A stretch of DNA of 64,000 nt. It comes from Marinobacter sp. MDS2. Lineage in GTDB: Bacteria; Pseudomonadota; Gammaproteobacteria; Pseudomonadales; Oleiphilaceae. The first letter of the stretch is position 1, and each line of letters begins with the position of its first letter. The notes under the pieces were generated by a model that made no database searches, was not told where the DNA came from, and saw only the letters and a program-made list of their open reading frames with translations. The position numbers and the translations under genes are program-made. This document shows positions 1 through 11,125 of this stretch, piece after piece. The stretch is from positions 124,001 to 188,000 of the forward strand of contig NZ_JAVAJF010000003.1 of NCBI RefSeq assembly GCF_030718085.1, in the 5' to 3' direction.

Positions 1-514
1 TGATCACGAACAGGCGGGTGCGATCAGTAATCGCATTTTCCAGCTGTTCCGGCGTGATCTTGAAGCGGGTATCAACCGATGTTTCGATGATTACCGGGTT
101 GCCTTCTGCAACCAGCACCATGTCCGGGTAAGATACCCAGTACGGCGCAGGGATAATGGCTTCGTCGCCCGGGTTCAAAGTGGCCAGTGCCAGGTTGAAA
201 AAGCTTTGTTTGCCGCCACTGGATACCAGAATCTGATTGGCTTCGTATTCCAGACCGTTGTCGCGTTTGAACTTCGCAATGATCGCTTTTTTCAGAGCAG
301 GCGTACCATCAACCGCGGTGTACTTGGTTTGGCCATTGGTAATGGCTTCAATAGCGGCCTTTTTGATGTGCTCTGGGGTGTCGAAGTCCGGCTCGCCTGC
401 ACCCAAGCCAATAATGTCTTGGCCAGCAGCGCGAAGCTCGGCTGCTTTGTTGGTAACGGCGAGGGTCGGGGATGGCTTGATAGCCTGTACACGGCTGGAA
501 AGTTGAAGGTCCAA
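1..514 (-). CDS. Aspartate aminotransferase, class I (5' part; runs off the left edge)
   Basis: PLP-dependent transaminase exchanging the amino group between aspartate and 2-oxoglutarate. The 171 visible residues are the N-terminal part of a fold-type I aminotransferase of the bacterial Ib subgroup (about 400 aa when complete). Visible landmarks are GLGAGEPDFDTP near residue 37, a TKYTAVDGTPAL stretch near 63, the cofactor-contacting SSGGKQ near 98 and the active-site PAPYWVSYP near 121. There is no in-frame ATG. The start is taken as TTG at 512-514 because AAGGAG lies 7 nt upstream and the protein then begins at the usual family position. The PLP lysine lies outside the window. The gene is divergent from uvrB, an arrangement also known from pseudomonads. 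Family assignment is firm; amino-acid specificity is inferred. Confidence 0.9.
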   Translation of the reverse strand, partial: MDLQLSSRVQAIKPSPTLAVTNKAAELRAAGQDIIGLGAGEPDFDTPEHIKKAAIEAITNGQTKYTAVDGTPALKKAIIAKFKRDNGLEYEANQILVSSGGKQSFFNLALATLNPGDEAIIPAPYWVSYPDMVLVAEGNPVIIETSVDTRFKITPEQLENAITDRTRLFVI

Positions 515-704
515 ACTTGAGCTCCTTAAAGCTGCGTCTTATGGGCTGCGACCGGCGTGGTAGCACGGGGAGTTCTGCTTCCCGGCTGAATTTTACACGG
601 CCGTCGATCGGGCAGATGGTATCATGAAGCGACGGTATCGCTAAATTTCTTGTAAGTAGTAGCCGTGATGGTTGCCACTGACCACTGGAGGTTCTTTGCC
701 AATT

Positions 705-2762
<2,058 letters not shown>

Positions 2763-3878
2763 TTACGCTCTTGGTGGGCCGACAATCACCGCTGCTTGCA
2801 GCGGCTGGTTGCGGCCGTAACTCGAGATCTTGCTAAACACCCGTTTGTCGATTGGTAAATATTGCTTGTCGGCCACCGTTTCGCCTTCCTCTATGTCGAT
2901 CTCCGGGTCATGCAGATACACGAAATCCTCATCGATGGCGCAAACAGTCACCCAGTGAGGTACCCGGCTACGGTTCAGTTGCCAGGTGCTGATGAGAATA
3001 ACCGGTATCTCGCCTCTGACCAGGGCGCCTTCCATCGCCTCTAGCGTTAGTGGGTCGTGGTGTATCTGGATGCCGGTTTGCCCTATGTCGTGCAGAAACC
3101 CCTCATGCACCAGTTCCAGTACCCGCTTTTTATCGTCGTTACGCACAGTGTCTTTGAACAGAGCGCCCTCCTGACTGATCCAGGCGCTGGCCTGAAAGCC
3201 CCGGTTCCAGGCGGACAGTGCGAGGCCGTGGGGGCCACAGCCACCATGACCCGCGAGCATGAAAATCGTGGTGGCTTCGCGCCAGATTTTCAGCTCTTCA
3301 AGGGTGGTTAACGGCTGACACTCATCCAGCGCCGACAGAGCCATCATCAGAGCCGATGGACCGCAGGTAAATTCCGTAGTCTGCGGGTAATAAGGCACCG
3401 GTAGAAACTCCCGGGCAGGCTCGTAGTACAGAATACGTCGCTCAAATCGCAGCGCGGTGCCGTGATCTTCATAGTAATCCCGGTATGTGCCGAACTGTCG
3501 GTAGCCCAGGCGTCGATAGAGGTTGATGGCACCGGCGTTATCTTCACGTACCTCAAGGCGCATGACAATGCGGTCGGCATCGGACGCTTCTTTTTCTGCA
3601 GCTTTGATCAGTTGTTCTCCGACACCTTTTCCCCGGACATTCGGGGAAACTGCAATGGAATAGATTCTGGCGAGACGGGTCGCGGCAGTCATCAGAACCA
3701 GGCAGTAGCCCACCAGATCGGAACCCAGCTCCGCAACGATCAGTCGGTCTCGGGGCACTTCCAGAAAACGCCGGAAACTCCGCCGGGAAATGCGGTCGTC
3801 GATAAAGCATTGGTTCTCGAGTTCGACAAGGTTTTTCAGGTCGCCGGAGACGGCTTGTCGTAGCAGTAAATCTTGCAT
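2763..3878 (-). CDS. GNAT acetyltransferase fused to a peptidase C39-like domain
   Basis: Two-domain protein of 371 aa. Residues 1-150 form a RimI-like GNAT N-acetyltransferase with the acetyl-CoA pyrophosphate loop RGKGVG at 82-87. Residues 155-371 form a papain-like C39 domain with a plausible active site: Gln166 (oxyanion), Cys172 in TCGPS, His308 in PHW and Asp324 in HDPE. No leader peptide, membrane segment or ABC domain is present, so it is not a bacteriocin exporter. The open frame reaches 3998, but the extra 40 residues look non-coding and the GNAT fold begins at the ATG at 3876-3878. It is divergent from the ATP-grasp gene at 4078, and the combination suggests a peptide or protein modification system. 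The substrate is unknown. Confidence 0.85.
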   Translation of the reverse strand: MQDLLLRQAVSGDLKNLVELENQCFIDDRISRRSFRRFLEVPRDRLIVAELGSDLVGYCLVLMTAATRLARIYSIAVSPNVRGKGVGEQLIKAAEKEASDADRIVMRLEVREDNAGAINLYRRLGYRQFGTYRDYYEDHGTALRFERRILYYEPAREFLPVPYYPQTTEFTCGPSALMMALSALDECQPLTTLEELKIWREATTIFMLAGHGGCGPHGLALSAWNRGFQASAWISQEGALFKDTVRNDDKKRVLELVHEGFLHDIGQTGIQIHHDPLTLEAMEGALVRGEIPVILISTWQLNRSRVPHWVTVCAIDEDFVYLHDPEIDIEEGETVADKQYLPIDKRVFSKISSYGRNQPLQAAVIVGPPRA

Positions 3879-4077
3879 GATGGTTGAGCCCCGGGGCGCA
3901 GAAAAGACGGGGAGGCCAGAAGGGCTCCCTCTGCAGCTATTATGGTAGAGGCAGGGGGCATCGGGTAGCGCGGAAGGATGCGTAAAAGCACTCATCAATG
4001 GATGATTGTGGGGGACCCTGCAGCGGCGTATTGTTGCGCTAATTATCCGGCTGAACCTTCAGGGAGGAAAGCCTGCT

Positions 4078-5577
4078 ATGTCCCGTTTGTTGATTGTTGT
4101 GGATCGAGAGAAAGATTGGGCACCCTACTATCCGAGTGAAGATGTGCTCACCTTTGAGCAGTACCTGAAATTCGCCGCTCCTTCTAACAGCCGGGTGCGG
4201 GTAATCAACCTTTGCCAGAGTGCCCGGTATTTGAGCCGGGGCTATTACTGTTCCTTGTTGGCGGAAGCGCGGGGGCACCATGTGGTGCCTTCTGTGATGA
4301 CGCTGAACGACCTCGGTAGGAAAGGCCTGTTTTCTCTAGAGCTCGAGGAGTTGGACGCCAGTGTTATCCAGTGGCTGGAAAACGAAGCCCAGGAGATCGA
4401 TCCCGCTACAGATGAGAGGGCGGCCACCCATGAAGTTCGGATTCGCACGTACTTTGGGCAGGCCGAACATGCAGATCTCAAGCCTGTCGCTCGTGCGCTG
4501 TTTGAGCGTTTTCCTTGCCCCATTATCGAAGTGGTTTTCCGTCATCGAAAGCAGTGGCAAATAGAATCCATGAAGCCGGCTTGCCCCGCGGATCTTGATG
4601 AGCGCGAGCAGGACCTGTTTGCAGCAGCATTGGATCGGTTTAGCAGCATGGTATGGCGCAAACCAAAAACCCGTCGGCGCTATCGTTTTGATCTTGCCAT
4701 GCTGGTAAACCCGGATGAAGAAATGCCACCGAGCGATGAGGCTGCCCTTAAAAGATTCGAGCGTGCAGGTCGAAAGTTAGGTATTAATGTCGAACGGGTT
4801 ACTCGCCGGGATTACATGCGGCTGCCGGAATTCGATGGCTTGTTTATTCGGGAAACCACAGCGATTGATCATCATACCTACCGCTTCGCGCGAAAGGCGG
4901 AGGCCGAAGGTTTGGTCGTGATCGATGATCCTGTCTCTATTCTGCGCTGCACCAATAAGGTGTTCCTCGCAGACTTGCTGAAAAATAACAAAGTACCCAC
5001 ACCCAAGACGCTGATTCTTTCAAAAGGCCAGACGGATGCGGTCGAGCAGGTGGTGAATGAATTGGGCTTTCCGGTGGTCATAAAAATTCCCGATGGCGCA
5101 TTTTCGCGGGGTGTCGCCAAAGCCAAGGATGAAGCGGAGTTAAAAGCTGGCTTGAAAGAGTTGTTCAGGCAGTCAGCATTGGTGTTAGCCCAGGAGTATT
5201 TCTACACCGACTACGACTGGCGTATAGGCGTTTTGGGTGGCCGCGCGATCTATGCCTGCAAATACATGATGGTGAAAGGCCATTGGCAAATCTATCAGCA
5301 TGGCGGGGCAGCGGTCGAAAGTGGCGATTTCGAGACGATGCCGACCTATGAGGTGCCTAGAAATGTGATTCAAGCGGCTCTGAATTCGACTCGCCTGATC
5401 GGGAATGGCCTTTATGGCGTCGATATCAAACAGGCAGGCAACCGCGTTGCGGTGATCGAGGTGAACGATAATCCAAGTATCGATTCCGGGGTTGAGGACA
5501 AGTTTCTGGGGGGCGAACTTTACACTTTGGTGATGCAGGAATTCCTTTCCCGCATGGAAGAAAAGCGTCGTCGGTAG
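4078..5577 (+). CDS. RimK-type ATP-grasp ligase with RLAN N-terminal domain
   Basis: Predicted ATP-dependent carboxylate-amine ligase of 499 aa. The N-terminal half (about 1-210) matches the RLAN domain found ahead of RimK-like ATP-grasp modules. The C-terminal half holds the ATP-grasp fold: nucleotide-binding lysine in FPVVIKIPDG, a glycine/serine loop (GAFSRG), and the metal-binding set in YGVDIK and VIEVNDNPSID. RimK relatives add glutamate or other amino acids to a carboxyl group through an acyl phosphate; the acceptor here cannot be read from sequence. The ATG at 4078 follows GGAGG at 4063-4067, while upstream in-frame codons have no ribosome site. It pairs divergently with the GNAT-C39 gene and ends 5 nt before the convergent CDF gene. 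Confidence 0.85.
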   Translation: MSRLLIVVDREKDWAPYYPSEDVLTFEQYLKFAAPSNSRVRVINLCQSARYLSRGYYCSLLAEARGHHVVPSVMTLNDLGRKGLFSLELEELDASVIQWLENEAQEIDPATDERAATHEVRIRTYFGQAEHADLKPVARALFERFPCPIIEVVFRHRKQWQIESMKPACPADLDEREQDLFAAALDRFSSMVWRKPKTRRRYRFDLAMLVNPDEEMPPSDEAALKRFERAGRKLGINVERVTRRDYMRLPEFDGLFIRETTAIDHHTYRFARKAEAEGLVVIDDPVSILRCTNKVFLADLLKNNKVPTPKTLILSKGQTDAVEQVVNELGFPVVIKIPDGAFSRGVAKAKDEAELKAGLKELFRQSALVLAQEYFYTDYDWRIGVLGGRAIYACKYMMVKGHWQIYQHGGAAVESGDFETMPTYEVPRNVIQAALNSTRLIGNGLYGVDIKQAGNRVAVIEVNDNPSIDSGVEDKFLGGELYTLVMQEFLSRMEEKRRR

Positions 5578-5582
5578 GAGCT

Positions 5583-6752
5583 CTACCCGGATTCGGCTGC
5601 CACCCAAATCCGGACACTGCCCAGCCAGGGCGCATTCGAAAGCGCGGCCTGAACCCCCTGCGGAGTCAGCTCGGGAGCGGGGTGTTCTTCGTCGAGGAAA
5701 ATCTCTAGATGGACCCTTTTTTCCAGGTAGTGTAATCCCAATCGGCTGTGTGGCGGCAGCTCACCCAAGGCTTCCGTAAGCTGCGAGCGTATTTCCTCCC
5801 TTGACGGCAGCCCTGGTTCATTTAGAGAGGGGATCGCCTCGTCGTTTTCAGCATCAATGTGAAAATTGATGTCCTGAATGTTATCGAGAGCTGCGCGCAT
5901 GCTGGTCACGACCTTGAGGCCGATCTGGTGCCCTTCGGAGACGCTGATTTCAGGGCGCACCACCAGATCGATATCGAGCAGTATGTCCTGGCCCATGCGC
6001 CGGCTTCGTAATTCATGGACGTTTCGAACGCCGGGCGTTGCCAGCGCGATTGCGCGGAGTTTTTCGGTATCGTCCTTGGATAAGCCGGTATCGATCAGTT
6101 CTTTGACGCTGTCCCAGGTGAATTTCCAGCCGATGTGGACAATGATGATCGCGACGGCGACCGCCGCGACTGTGTCAAGCCAGACCACCCCTAGCATTGC
6201 TCCGGCGGTTGAAAGCAACACGACCACCGATGAAATGGCGTCAGTGCGGCTGTGCCAGGCATTGGCGACGATCAGATCAGAACGAATTGCGAGACCAACG
6301 TGGCGGGTATAGCGGAAAATCCATTCTTTACTCAACACTGAGATGGCGGCCGCAACCAGTACCGGCCAGCCAGGCACGTAAAGCTCTTCTTGTTCTGCCA
6401 AGCGCAGTATGTTTTCCCACGCCAGCGCCGCCCCCACGGCAATCAACAAACTGCCCAATACGAGTGTGCCGAGGGTTTCGATCCTTTGGTGGCCATAGGG
6501 ATGGTCGTCATCCGGGCCCTTGCGAGATAAACGCATGACGATAAGTACGACCCAGTCCGAGGCAACATCGGTAAAGGAGTGGATGCCATCGACCACCAGT
6601 GCATGGGAATGGAATAGGGTGCCGGCGATGACTTTGATCAGCCCGAGAAAGCCATCAAGGAACATGCCGATGAGGGTAACTTTAGAGGCGGCGTGTTTTT
6701 CGGCTTCGAGGTCACGGTCGGGGTTCGGGTGGTTTCTTGAAACGTTTTCCAT
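5583..6752 (-). CDS. Cation diffusion facilitator family transporter
   Basis: Inner-membrane proton-coupled divalent metal exporter of 389 aa. About six hydrophobic segments occupy residues 25-215. Both transport-site helices carry the HxxxD pattern (H58-D62 in HSFTD, and HSRTD in the fifth helix), the form usually associated with zinc selectivity in this family. A histidine/acidic stretch (DDDHPYGH) lies in the cytoplasmic loop after helix 2. The C-terminal half contains the cytoplasmic dimerisation domain plus an extra C-terminal extension of about 100 residues. Start: ATG at 6750-6752 with GGAG 9 nt upstream; an in-frame ATG at 6767 is an alternative. Metal specificity is inferred from the helix motifs only. 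Confidence 0.92.
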   Translation of the reverse strand: MENVSRNHPNPDRDLEAEKHAASKVTLIGMFLDGFLGLIKVIAGTLFHSHALVVDGIHSFTDVASDWVVLIVMRLSRKGPDDDHPYGHQRIETLGTLVLGSLLIAVGAALAWENILRLAEQEELYVPGWPVLVAAAISVLSKEWIFRYTRHVGLAIRSDLIVANAWHSRTDAISSVVVLLSTAGAMLGVVWLDTVAAVAVAIIIVHIGWKFTWDSVKELIDTGLSKDDTEKLRAIALATPGVRNVHELRSRRMGQDILLDIDLVVRPEISVSEGHQIGLKVVTSMRAALDNIQDINFHIDAENDEAIPSLNEPGLPSREEIRSQLTEALGELPPHSRLGLHYLEKRVHLEIFLDEEHPAPELTPQGVQAALSNAPWLGSVRIWVAAESG

Positions 6753-7154
6753 GCACGCGGGCTCCATTGCATTGCTGTGGCGCCAGTATAGCCCCAAAAA
6801 ATTAAAAAAGGGCTTGCAAAATCAGAAATGCCCCTCTGTTTTATGCACACTTTGAAATATGAATCGTTAGCTACCATTAGGTTACGGTTTTCGTCAATTC
6901 TTATTTCAATCTTTATAACTTATTGAAATTAAAGGGATAAAATGCTGGTTAAAAAATGATCAATCTGTAGGCTGGCGCAGTAATCAAGGCTTGGAAACGT
7001 TTGCCCCGCGCTTATCAACAGAGTTATCCACAGATTCCGTGGAAAACCCCGCAAGCCTCGACAGCATGCGGCTTTTGGCGACATTTGTCGGTTCAGGAAG
7101 ATGGTGTGGAAAACTTCCGGTATACTCCCGCCACCTCTTGCAAGGAGTTTTCCG
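6753..7154. other. Intergenic region between CDF transporter gene and pyrD
   Basis: A 402-nt divergent intergenic region. The half next to the CDF gene (about 6785-6955) is notably AT-rich and contains the inverted pair TTTCAAT (6904-6910) and ATTGAAA (6922-6928). The half next to pyrD holds the DnaA-box-like pair listed separately. No credible coding frame was found. Confidence 0.6.
7012..7032 (+). promoter_or_regulatory. Tandem DnaA-box-like sites upstream of pyrD
   Basis: TTATCAACA at 7012-7020 and TTATCCACA at 7024-7032 are direct repeats 12 nt apart. The second is a perfect match to the DnaA box TTATNCACA and the first differs at one position. A weaker reverse match, TGTGGAAAA, lies near 7105. 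They sit about 120 nt upstream of the pyrD start. Binding is inferred from sequence only. Confidence 0.5.
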
Positions 7155-8180
7155 ATGTACCCCGTTCTTAGAAATTTGTTGTTTCGGTTACCGCCAGAGC
7201 AGGCCCACAATGTTGCGTTGAAGAGTCTCGATGTTGCTCAAAAAGTGGGCGTGCTCAATCTGTTCACGCGTCATCCTGATCCTTGCCCGGTCAATGTGAT
7301 GGGTTTGGATTTTCCGAACCCCGTAGGCCTTGCTGCCGGGTTGGACAAAAACGCAGACCATCTGGACGCATTGGGTGCATTGGGGTTCGGGTTCATTGAA
7401 GTGGGTACGGTTACGCCGTTAGCGCAACCCGGCAACCCGAAGCCCCGGATGTTCCGCTTGCCGGAGCATGAAGCGATTATCAACCGGATGGGCTTCAATA
7501 ACGAAGGGCTCGAGCATTTGATCGGTAATGTTCGGAACCGGCGCTACAAAGGTATCTTGGGTATCAACGTTGGCAAAAACAAAGACACGCCCAACGAGCA
7601 GTCTGAGTCTGACTATCGCAAGGGGATAGCAGCAGTTTATGGCTACGCGGACTACATCACCGTGAATGTTTCGTCGCCTAATACACCAGGCCTGCGCGAT
7701 CTTCAGTTCGGTGACTCGTTAAAGCAGTTGTTGCATGCGATCAAGGATGAGCAAACACGTTGTCATCAGGCGCAGGGTCGATACGTACCGGTGGCGGTAA
7801 AGATTGCGCCAGATATGGATGACGAGGGAGTGCGGTTTGTGGCGGCGGCGCTATTGGACGCCGGGTTGGATGGTGTGATTGCAACCAACACGACAATCAG
7901 CCGAGACGCAGTAAAAGGCCATGAGCACGAGCAGGAGGCTGGTGGTTTAAGCGGGGCGCCTGTACGCCAATCATCCGTTCGGGTTATTGCAGGGCTTTAT
8001 GCCGAGCTAGGTGACCGCATTCCCATTATTGGGGTTGGTGGAATCACAGATGCCGAGAGTGCGGCCGAGAAGATTCGGGCGGGTGCCAAGTTGGTACAAA
8101 TCTACACCGGATTTATCTACAAAGGCCCGAGATTGATTGGAGGGGCAGTAGAGGCCATACGAAAAGAGCAGCAGACATAA
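7155..8180 (+). CDS. pyrD: Dihydroorotate dehydrogenase (quinone), class 2
   Basis: Membrane-associated flavoenzyme that oxidises dihydroorotate to orotate using quinone, the fourth step of pyrimidine synthesis. The 341-aa length and the N-terminal amphipathic segment (LRNLLFRLPPEQAHNVAL) are typical of class 2. FMN- and substrate-binding stretches are clear: NPVGLAAGLDKNAD, INRMGFNNEG, VNVSSPNTPGLR with the catalytic serine region, VKIAPDM, ATNTT, and the C-terminal GVGGI and IYTGFIYKGP phosphate-binding loops. AAGGAG at 7142-7147 sits 7 nt before the ATG at 7155, so the earlier in-frame ATG at 7101 is rejected. Followed by two hairpins. Confidence 0.97.
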   Translation: MYPVLRNLLFRLPPEQAHNVALKSLDVAQKVGVLNLFTRHPDPCPVNVMGLDFPNPVGLAAGLDKNADHLDALGALGFGFIEVGTVTPLAQPGNPKPRMFRLPEHEAIINRMGFNNEGLEHLIGNVRNRRYKGILGINVGKNKDTPNEQSESDYRKGIAAVYGYADYITVNVSSPNTPGLRDLQFGDSLKQLLHAIKDEQTRCHQAQGRYVPVAVKIAPDMDDEGVRFVAAALLDAGLDGVIATNTTISRDAVKGHEHEQEAGGLSGAPVRQSSVRVIAGLYAELGDRIPIIGVGGITDAESAAEKIRAGAKLVQIYTGFIYKGPRLIGGAVEAIRKEQQT

Positions 8181-8187
8181 AATGGTA

Positions 8188-8209
8188 GGGCCCGCTTAGC
8201 GGGCCCTTT
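8188..8209 (+). terminator. Hairpin after pyrD
   Basis: Perfect 8-bp stem GGGCCCGC / GCGGGCCC with a 3-nt loop, followed by a short TTT. It starts 7 nt after the pyrD stop. The weak U-tract makes termination efficiency uncertain. Confidence 0.6.
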
Positions 8210-8245
8210 GCGGGGAATAAACCCCGTGGCGCTTCTTCGCATGGT

Positions 8246-8267
8246 ACGGGGCGGGTGGCCCCGTTTT
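8246..8267 (+). terminator. Second hairpin after pyrD
   Basis: Stem ACGGGGC / GCCCCGT with a 5-nt loop followed by TTT. It lies between convergent pyrD and rmf and could act in the plus direction as a backup to the hairpin at 8188. Confidence 0.55.
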
Positions 8268-8352
8268 GGTTGCTCGGAATACTGCGTCAAATTGTCGTGT
8301 TAAAGTGATTAAAAAAACAGATAAAGCTAACTGTGTCAGGCCAACACCGCGG

Positions 8353-8565
8353 TCACGTTGCGGTTACGTTGGCTAACTTGTGGATGCCGGAAACGCCGGT
8401 CATGCCCTCCCAGTTATCTGTGCGGCCTTCTCGCCACCCGTTCAACCATTCCTGGCGCGCTTCTGGTTGATCGACAGGGCAGCTGTCTTTAGATTTTCCG
8501 GACACGCCAGCGAGGTATCCTCGCTTGAATGCACGAGCGTAAACGTCTCTTTTCTGTCTTTTCAT
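8353..8565 (-). CDS. rmf: Ribosome modulation factor
   Basis: Small basic protein of 70 aa that dimerises 70S ribosomes into inactive 100S particles in stationary phase. The N-terminus MKRQKRDVYARAFKRGYLAG and the later CP...RQEWLNGWREGR block match the RMF family closely. The C-terminus is about 15 residues longer than in E. coli. Start: ATG at 8563-8565 with a GAGGA ribosome site; a further in-frame ATG 4 codons upstream is less well placed. It is divergent from rlmKL across a 319-nt gap. Growth-phase or ppGpp control is known for the E. coli gene but is not visible here. Confidence 0.95.
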   Translation of the reverse strand: MKRQKRDVYARAFKRGYLAGVSGKSKDSCPVDQPEARQEWLNGWREGRTDNWEGMTGVSGIHKLANVTAT

Positions 8566-8884
8566 GCCGTTCCTCACTATGGATTAACAGAACAAGCGTG
8601 TACACATCTGCGATGACCATGGCCTGTGGAGCCCATCCGGGACAACCCACTATTGCCAGCTCCGGTCAGAGCAGTCAGGATCCTGTTAATGGAAGCTTTA
8701 ATTGTTGCTTCCAGAACGACGCGTCAGGTACAAGGTAAGACGAACTTGGCCGAGAAGTACACTAACGATTTCGTCTATATGACTACTTTCTTATAGTTTT
8801 ATGAACTAATGATGACAGGCCATTTTGGCTTTCGCTGCGAATCCAGCGGCTTACCAGCTTTATCTAGAAAACCAGGAGTTGATT
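8566..8884. other. Intergenic region between rmf and rlmKL
   Basis: A 319-nt divergent region. It contains a small inverted repeat, GGAAGC / GCTTCC, at about 8692-8713, and must hold promoters for rmf (minus) and rlmKL (plus). No convincing -35/-10 pair or coding frame was identified. Confidence 0.5.
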
Positions 8885-11059
8885 TTGTCCAAGTATGTCT
8901 TTTTTGTAACCTGCCCGAAGGGCGTTGAGTATCTCCTGGGTGATGAGTTGGAGGCTTTTGGCCTCACGCTTGTGCGCAATGCACCGGCGGGTGTCTGGGT
9001 TGAGGGTGAACTCGAAGCCGGGTATCGCGCATGTATGTGGTCCCGGCTGGCGAACAGGGTGATCCTGCATATCGATGAGGTGGACGCACGCAGCGCGGAA
9101 GAACTCTATGACGGCATCGTGAGAATGGATTGGCAGGCTCATATTCCTGCGGGTGGCAGCTTCCGGGTGAATTTTCTTGGCCAAAATGAAGCACTCAGAA
9201 ACACCCAGTTCGGCGCTCAGAAAGTCAAAGACGGCATCGTAGATAGTATTCGCGGCGCCGGTGCACCGAGGCCAGCGGTTGCCCAGAAAGATCCGGATGT
9301 GACTATCTCCGCTCGGCTCAACCGTGGCCGTCTGGCTGTGGGTCTTGATCTCAGTGGCCACAGTCTTCATATGCGGGGTTATCGCACGGAGCAGGGCTTG
9401 GCGCCCTTGAAAGAAAATTTAGCGGCTGCCGTTCTGTTGCGGGCTGGGTGGCCGGGTATTGCTAACGCGGGTGGGGATTTCGTCGATCCCATGTGTGGTT
9501 CAGGCACGCTGTTAATTGAAGCGGCTTTGATGGCATTGGATATCGCACCGGGCCGTCGCCAAGAGCGTTTCGGGTTTGAGAAGTGGCCAGGCCACCAACC
9601 CGAGCTGTGGTTGGGCATGCGCCAGGAAGCCGAGCGCCGGGCACACGAGGGCAAGCAGGGCCGAGTGCCCGTGTTTGCGGGATTCGATCAGGATAACCGT
9701 GTGCTGGATACCGCACTGAGAAACATTCAGCGAGCGGGTCTTGAAGGGATTGTAACGGTCGAGCAGCGTTCGCTGAACGATTTTACCCGTCAAGAAAGCT
9801 GGGCCGAGCAGGGACTGATGTTGACGAACCCGCCATACGGTGAGCGCCTGAGCGAGCGGAATGTGCTTGCAGCGCTGTACCAAAGTCTGGGTGAAGTCGC
9901 GCTGCGTGAGCTGGCGGGGTGGCGTTTAGGTGTGTTTACAGGCGCGCCTGAGTTCGGCAAATCCGTCGGGTTAAGAAGCTTCAAGCAATACAACCTGTTT
10001 AACGGCAAACTGCCTGCGCAGCTGCTGTTGTTTGACGTGAATGCTGAAAATGCGAGGACCCCACGGGATCCAGCTGCCGCCGGTCAAGTGGTCCCTCGTA
10101 TTGTCAATGCTGGGCGGGCGGAGATGCTTCGGAACCGCTTGAAGAAGAACATGAAGTCCATCGGGCAATGGGCCAGAAAACAAAACATTGGCAGCTACCG
10201 CCTGTACGATGCCGACATGCCGGAATACGCGCTGGCTATCGATATCTACGAGGGTAAGGTGCATGTTCAGGAATACCTGGCGCCGAAATCCATCGATGAA
10301 AGAGCTGCCCGTGAACGTTTGGCCGAAGCTTTGGCGATCATTCCGGACGTGCTGGATATCGACCCCAAGGACATGGTCTGCAAACAACGCCAGCGCCAAA
10401 GTGGTACCAAGCAATACGAGAAGCAAGCTGCGACTGGCGAATATCTAAAGGTGCAAGAGCATGGCTGCACCCTAAAAGTTAACCTGAAAGACTATCTCGA
10501 TACGGGCTTGTTCCTGGATCACCGCCCTGTGCGCCATTGGATTCAGCAGAACGCCCAGGGCAAGCGTTTCCTGAACCTGTTCTGTTACACCGGTGCGGCA
10601 ACGGTGCATGCCGCTGTAGGCGGTGCCAGTCGTTCACTGAGCCTGGATATGTCTAAAACTTACGTGAACTGGGCAATGGACAACTTGTCCCTGAACGGCG
10701 CAGACCCGCGTAAGCATCTGGTCGAGCAGGCTGACTGCGTGGCATGGCTGGCGGACAAGCGAACGGCTAACGAAACCTTTGACTTGATCTTCATGGACCC
10801 GCCGACCTTCTCCAATTCAGCTCGTATGGCGGGTGTTTTGGACGTGCAGCGGGATCACGGTGTGATGGTTCGTCAGTGTATGGAGCGTCTGTCCACTGAC
10901 GGCTTGCTGATCTTCTCTAACAATTTCCGTAAGTTTAAGCTGGACGAAGATTTAGCTGCGGAGTTCGATGTGAAAGAGGTGACGGCGAGCACTTTGGATA
11001 AGGATTTCCAGCGGAACCAGAAGATTCACCAGTGCTGGCATATTCAGCACAAAGTCTGA
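8885..11059 (+). CDS. rlmL: Bifunctional 23S rRNA methyltransferase RlmKL
   Basis: Fused methyltransferase for 23S rRNA: the N-terminal RlmL half makes m2G2445 and the C-terminal RlmK half m7G2069 (E. coli numbering). The 724-aa product has an N-terminal THUMP region, the RlmL SAM motif DPMCGSGTLLIEAAL and catalytic NPPYGERL, then the RlmK module with FLNLFCYTGAATVHAA and MDPPTFSNS. The start is taken as TTG at 8885-8887: AGGAG at 8874-8878 is 6 nt upstream and the protein then begins SKYVFFVTCPKGVEYLL, the usual RlmL N-terminus. The open frame extends upstream to 8825 but without a ribosome site. A palindromic element (11126-11227) follows the stop. Confidence 0.95.
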   Translation: MSKYVFFVTCPKGVEYLLGDELEAFGLTLVRNAPAGVWVEGELEAGYRACMWSRLANRVILHIDEVDARSAEELYDGIVRMDWQAHIPAGGSFRVNFLGQNEALRNTQFGAQKVKDGIVDSIRGAGAPRPAVAQKDPDVTISARLNRGRLAVGLDLSGHSLHMRGYRTEQGLAPLKENLAAAVLLRAGWPGIANAGGDFVDPMCGSGTLLIEAALMALDIAPGRRQERFGFEKWPGHQPELWLGMRQEAERRAHEGKQGRVPVFAGFDQDNRVLDTALRNIQRAGLEGIVTVEQRSLNDFTRQESWAEQGLMLTNPPYGERLSERNVLAALYQSLGEVALRELAGWRLGVFTGAPEFGKSVGLRSFKQYNLFNGKLPAQLLLFDVNAENARTPRDPAAAGQVVPRIVNAGRAEMLRNRLKKNMKSIGQWARKQNIGSYRLYDADMPEYALAIDIYEGKVHVQEYLAPKSIDERAARERLAEALAIIPDVLDIDPKDMVCKQRQRQSGTKQYEKQAATGEYLKVQEHGCTLKVNLKDYLDTGLFLDHRPVRHWIQQNAQGKRFLNLFCYTGAATVHAAVGGASRSLSLDMSKTYVNWAMDNLSLNGADPRKHLVEQADCVAWLADKRTANETFDLIFMDPPTFSNSARMAGVLDVQRDHGVMVRQCMERLSTDGLLIFSNNFRKFKLDEDLAAEFDVKEVTASTLDKDFQRNQKIHQCWHIQHKV

Positions 11060-11125
11060 GTTTTTTCTTGAAGGGGGAGGAGGCAGGCGAGGGTCTCTTC
11101 CCTGAAACCTGAGTCTGGGGCGAGT

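Noticed and set aside
2763..3878. Bacteriocin-processing ABC exporter (C39)
   Set aside because: The C39-like domain is fused to a GNAT domain and there is no membrane or ABC domain.
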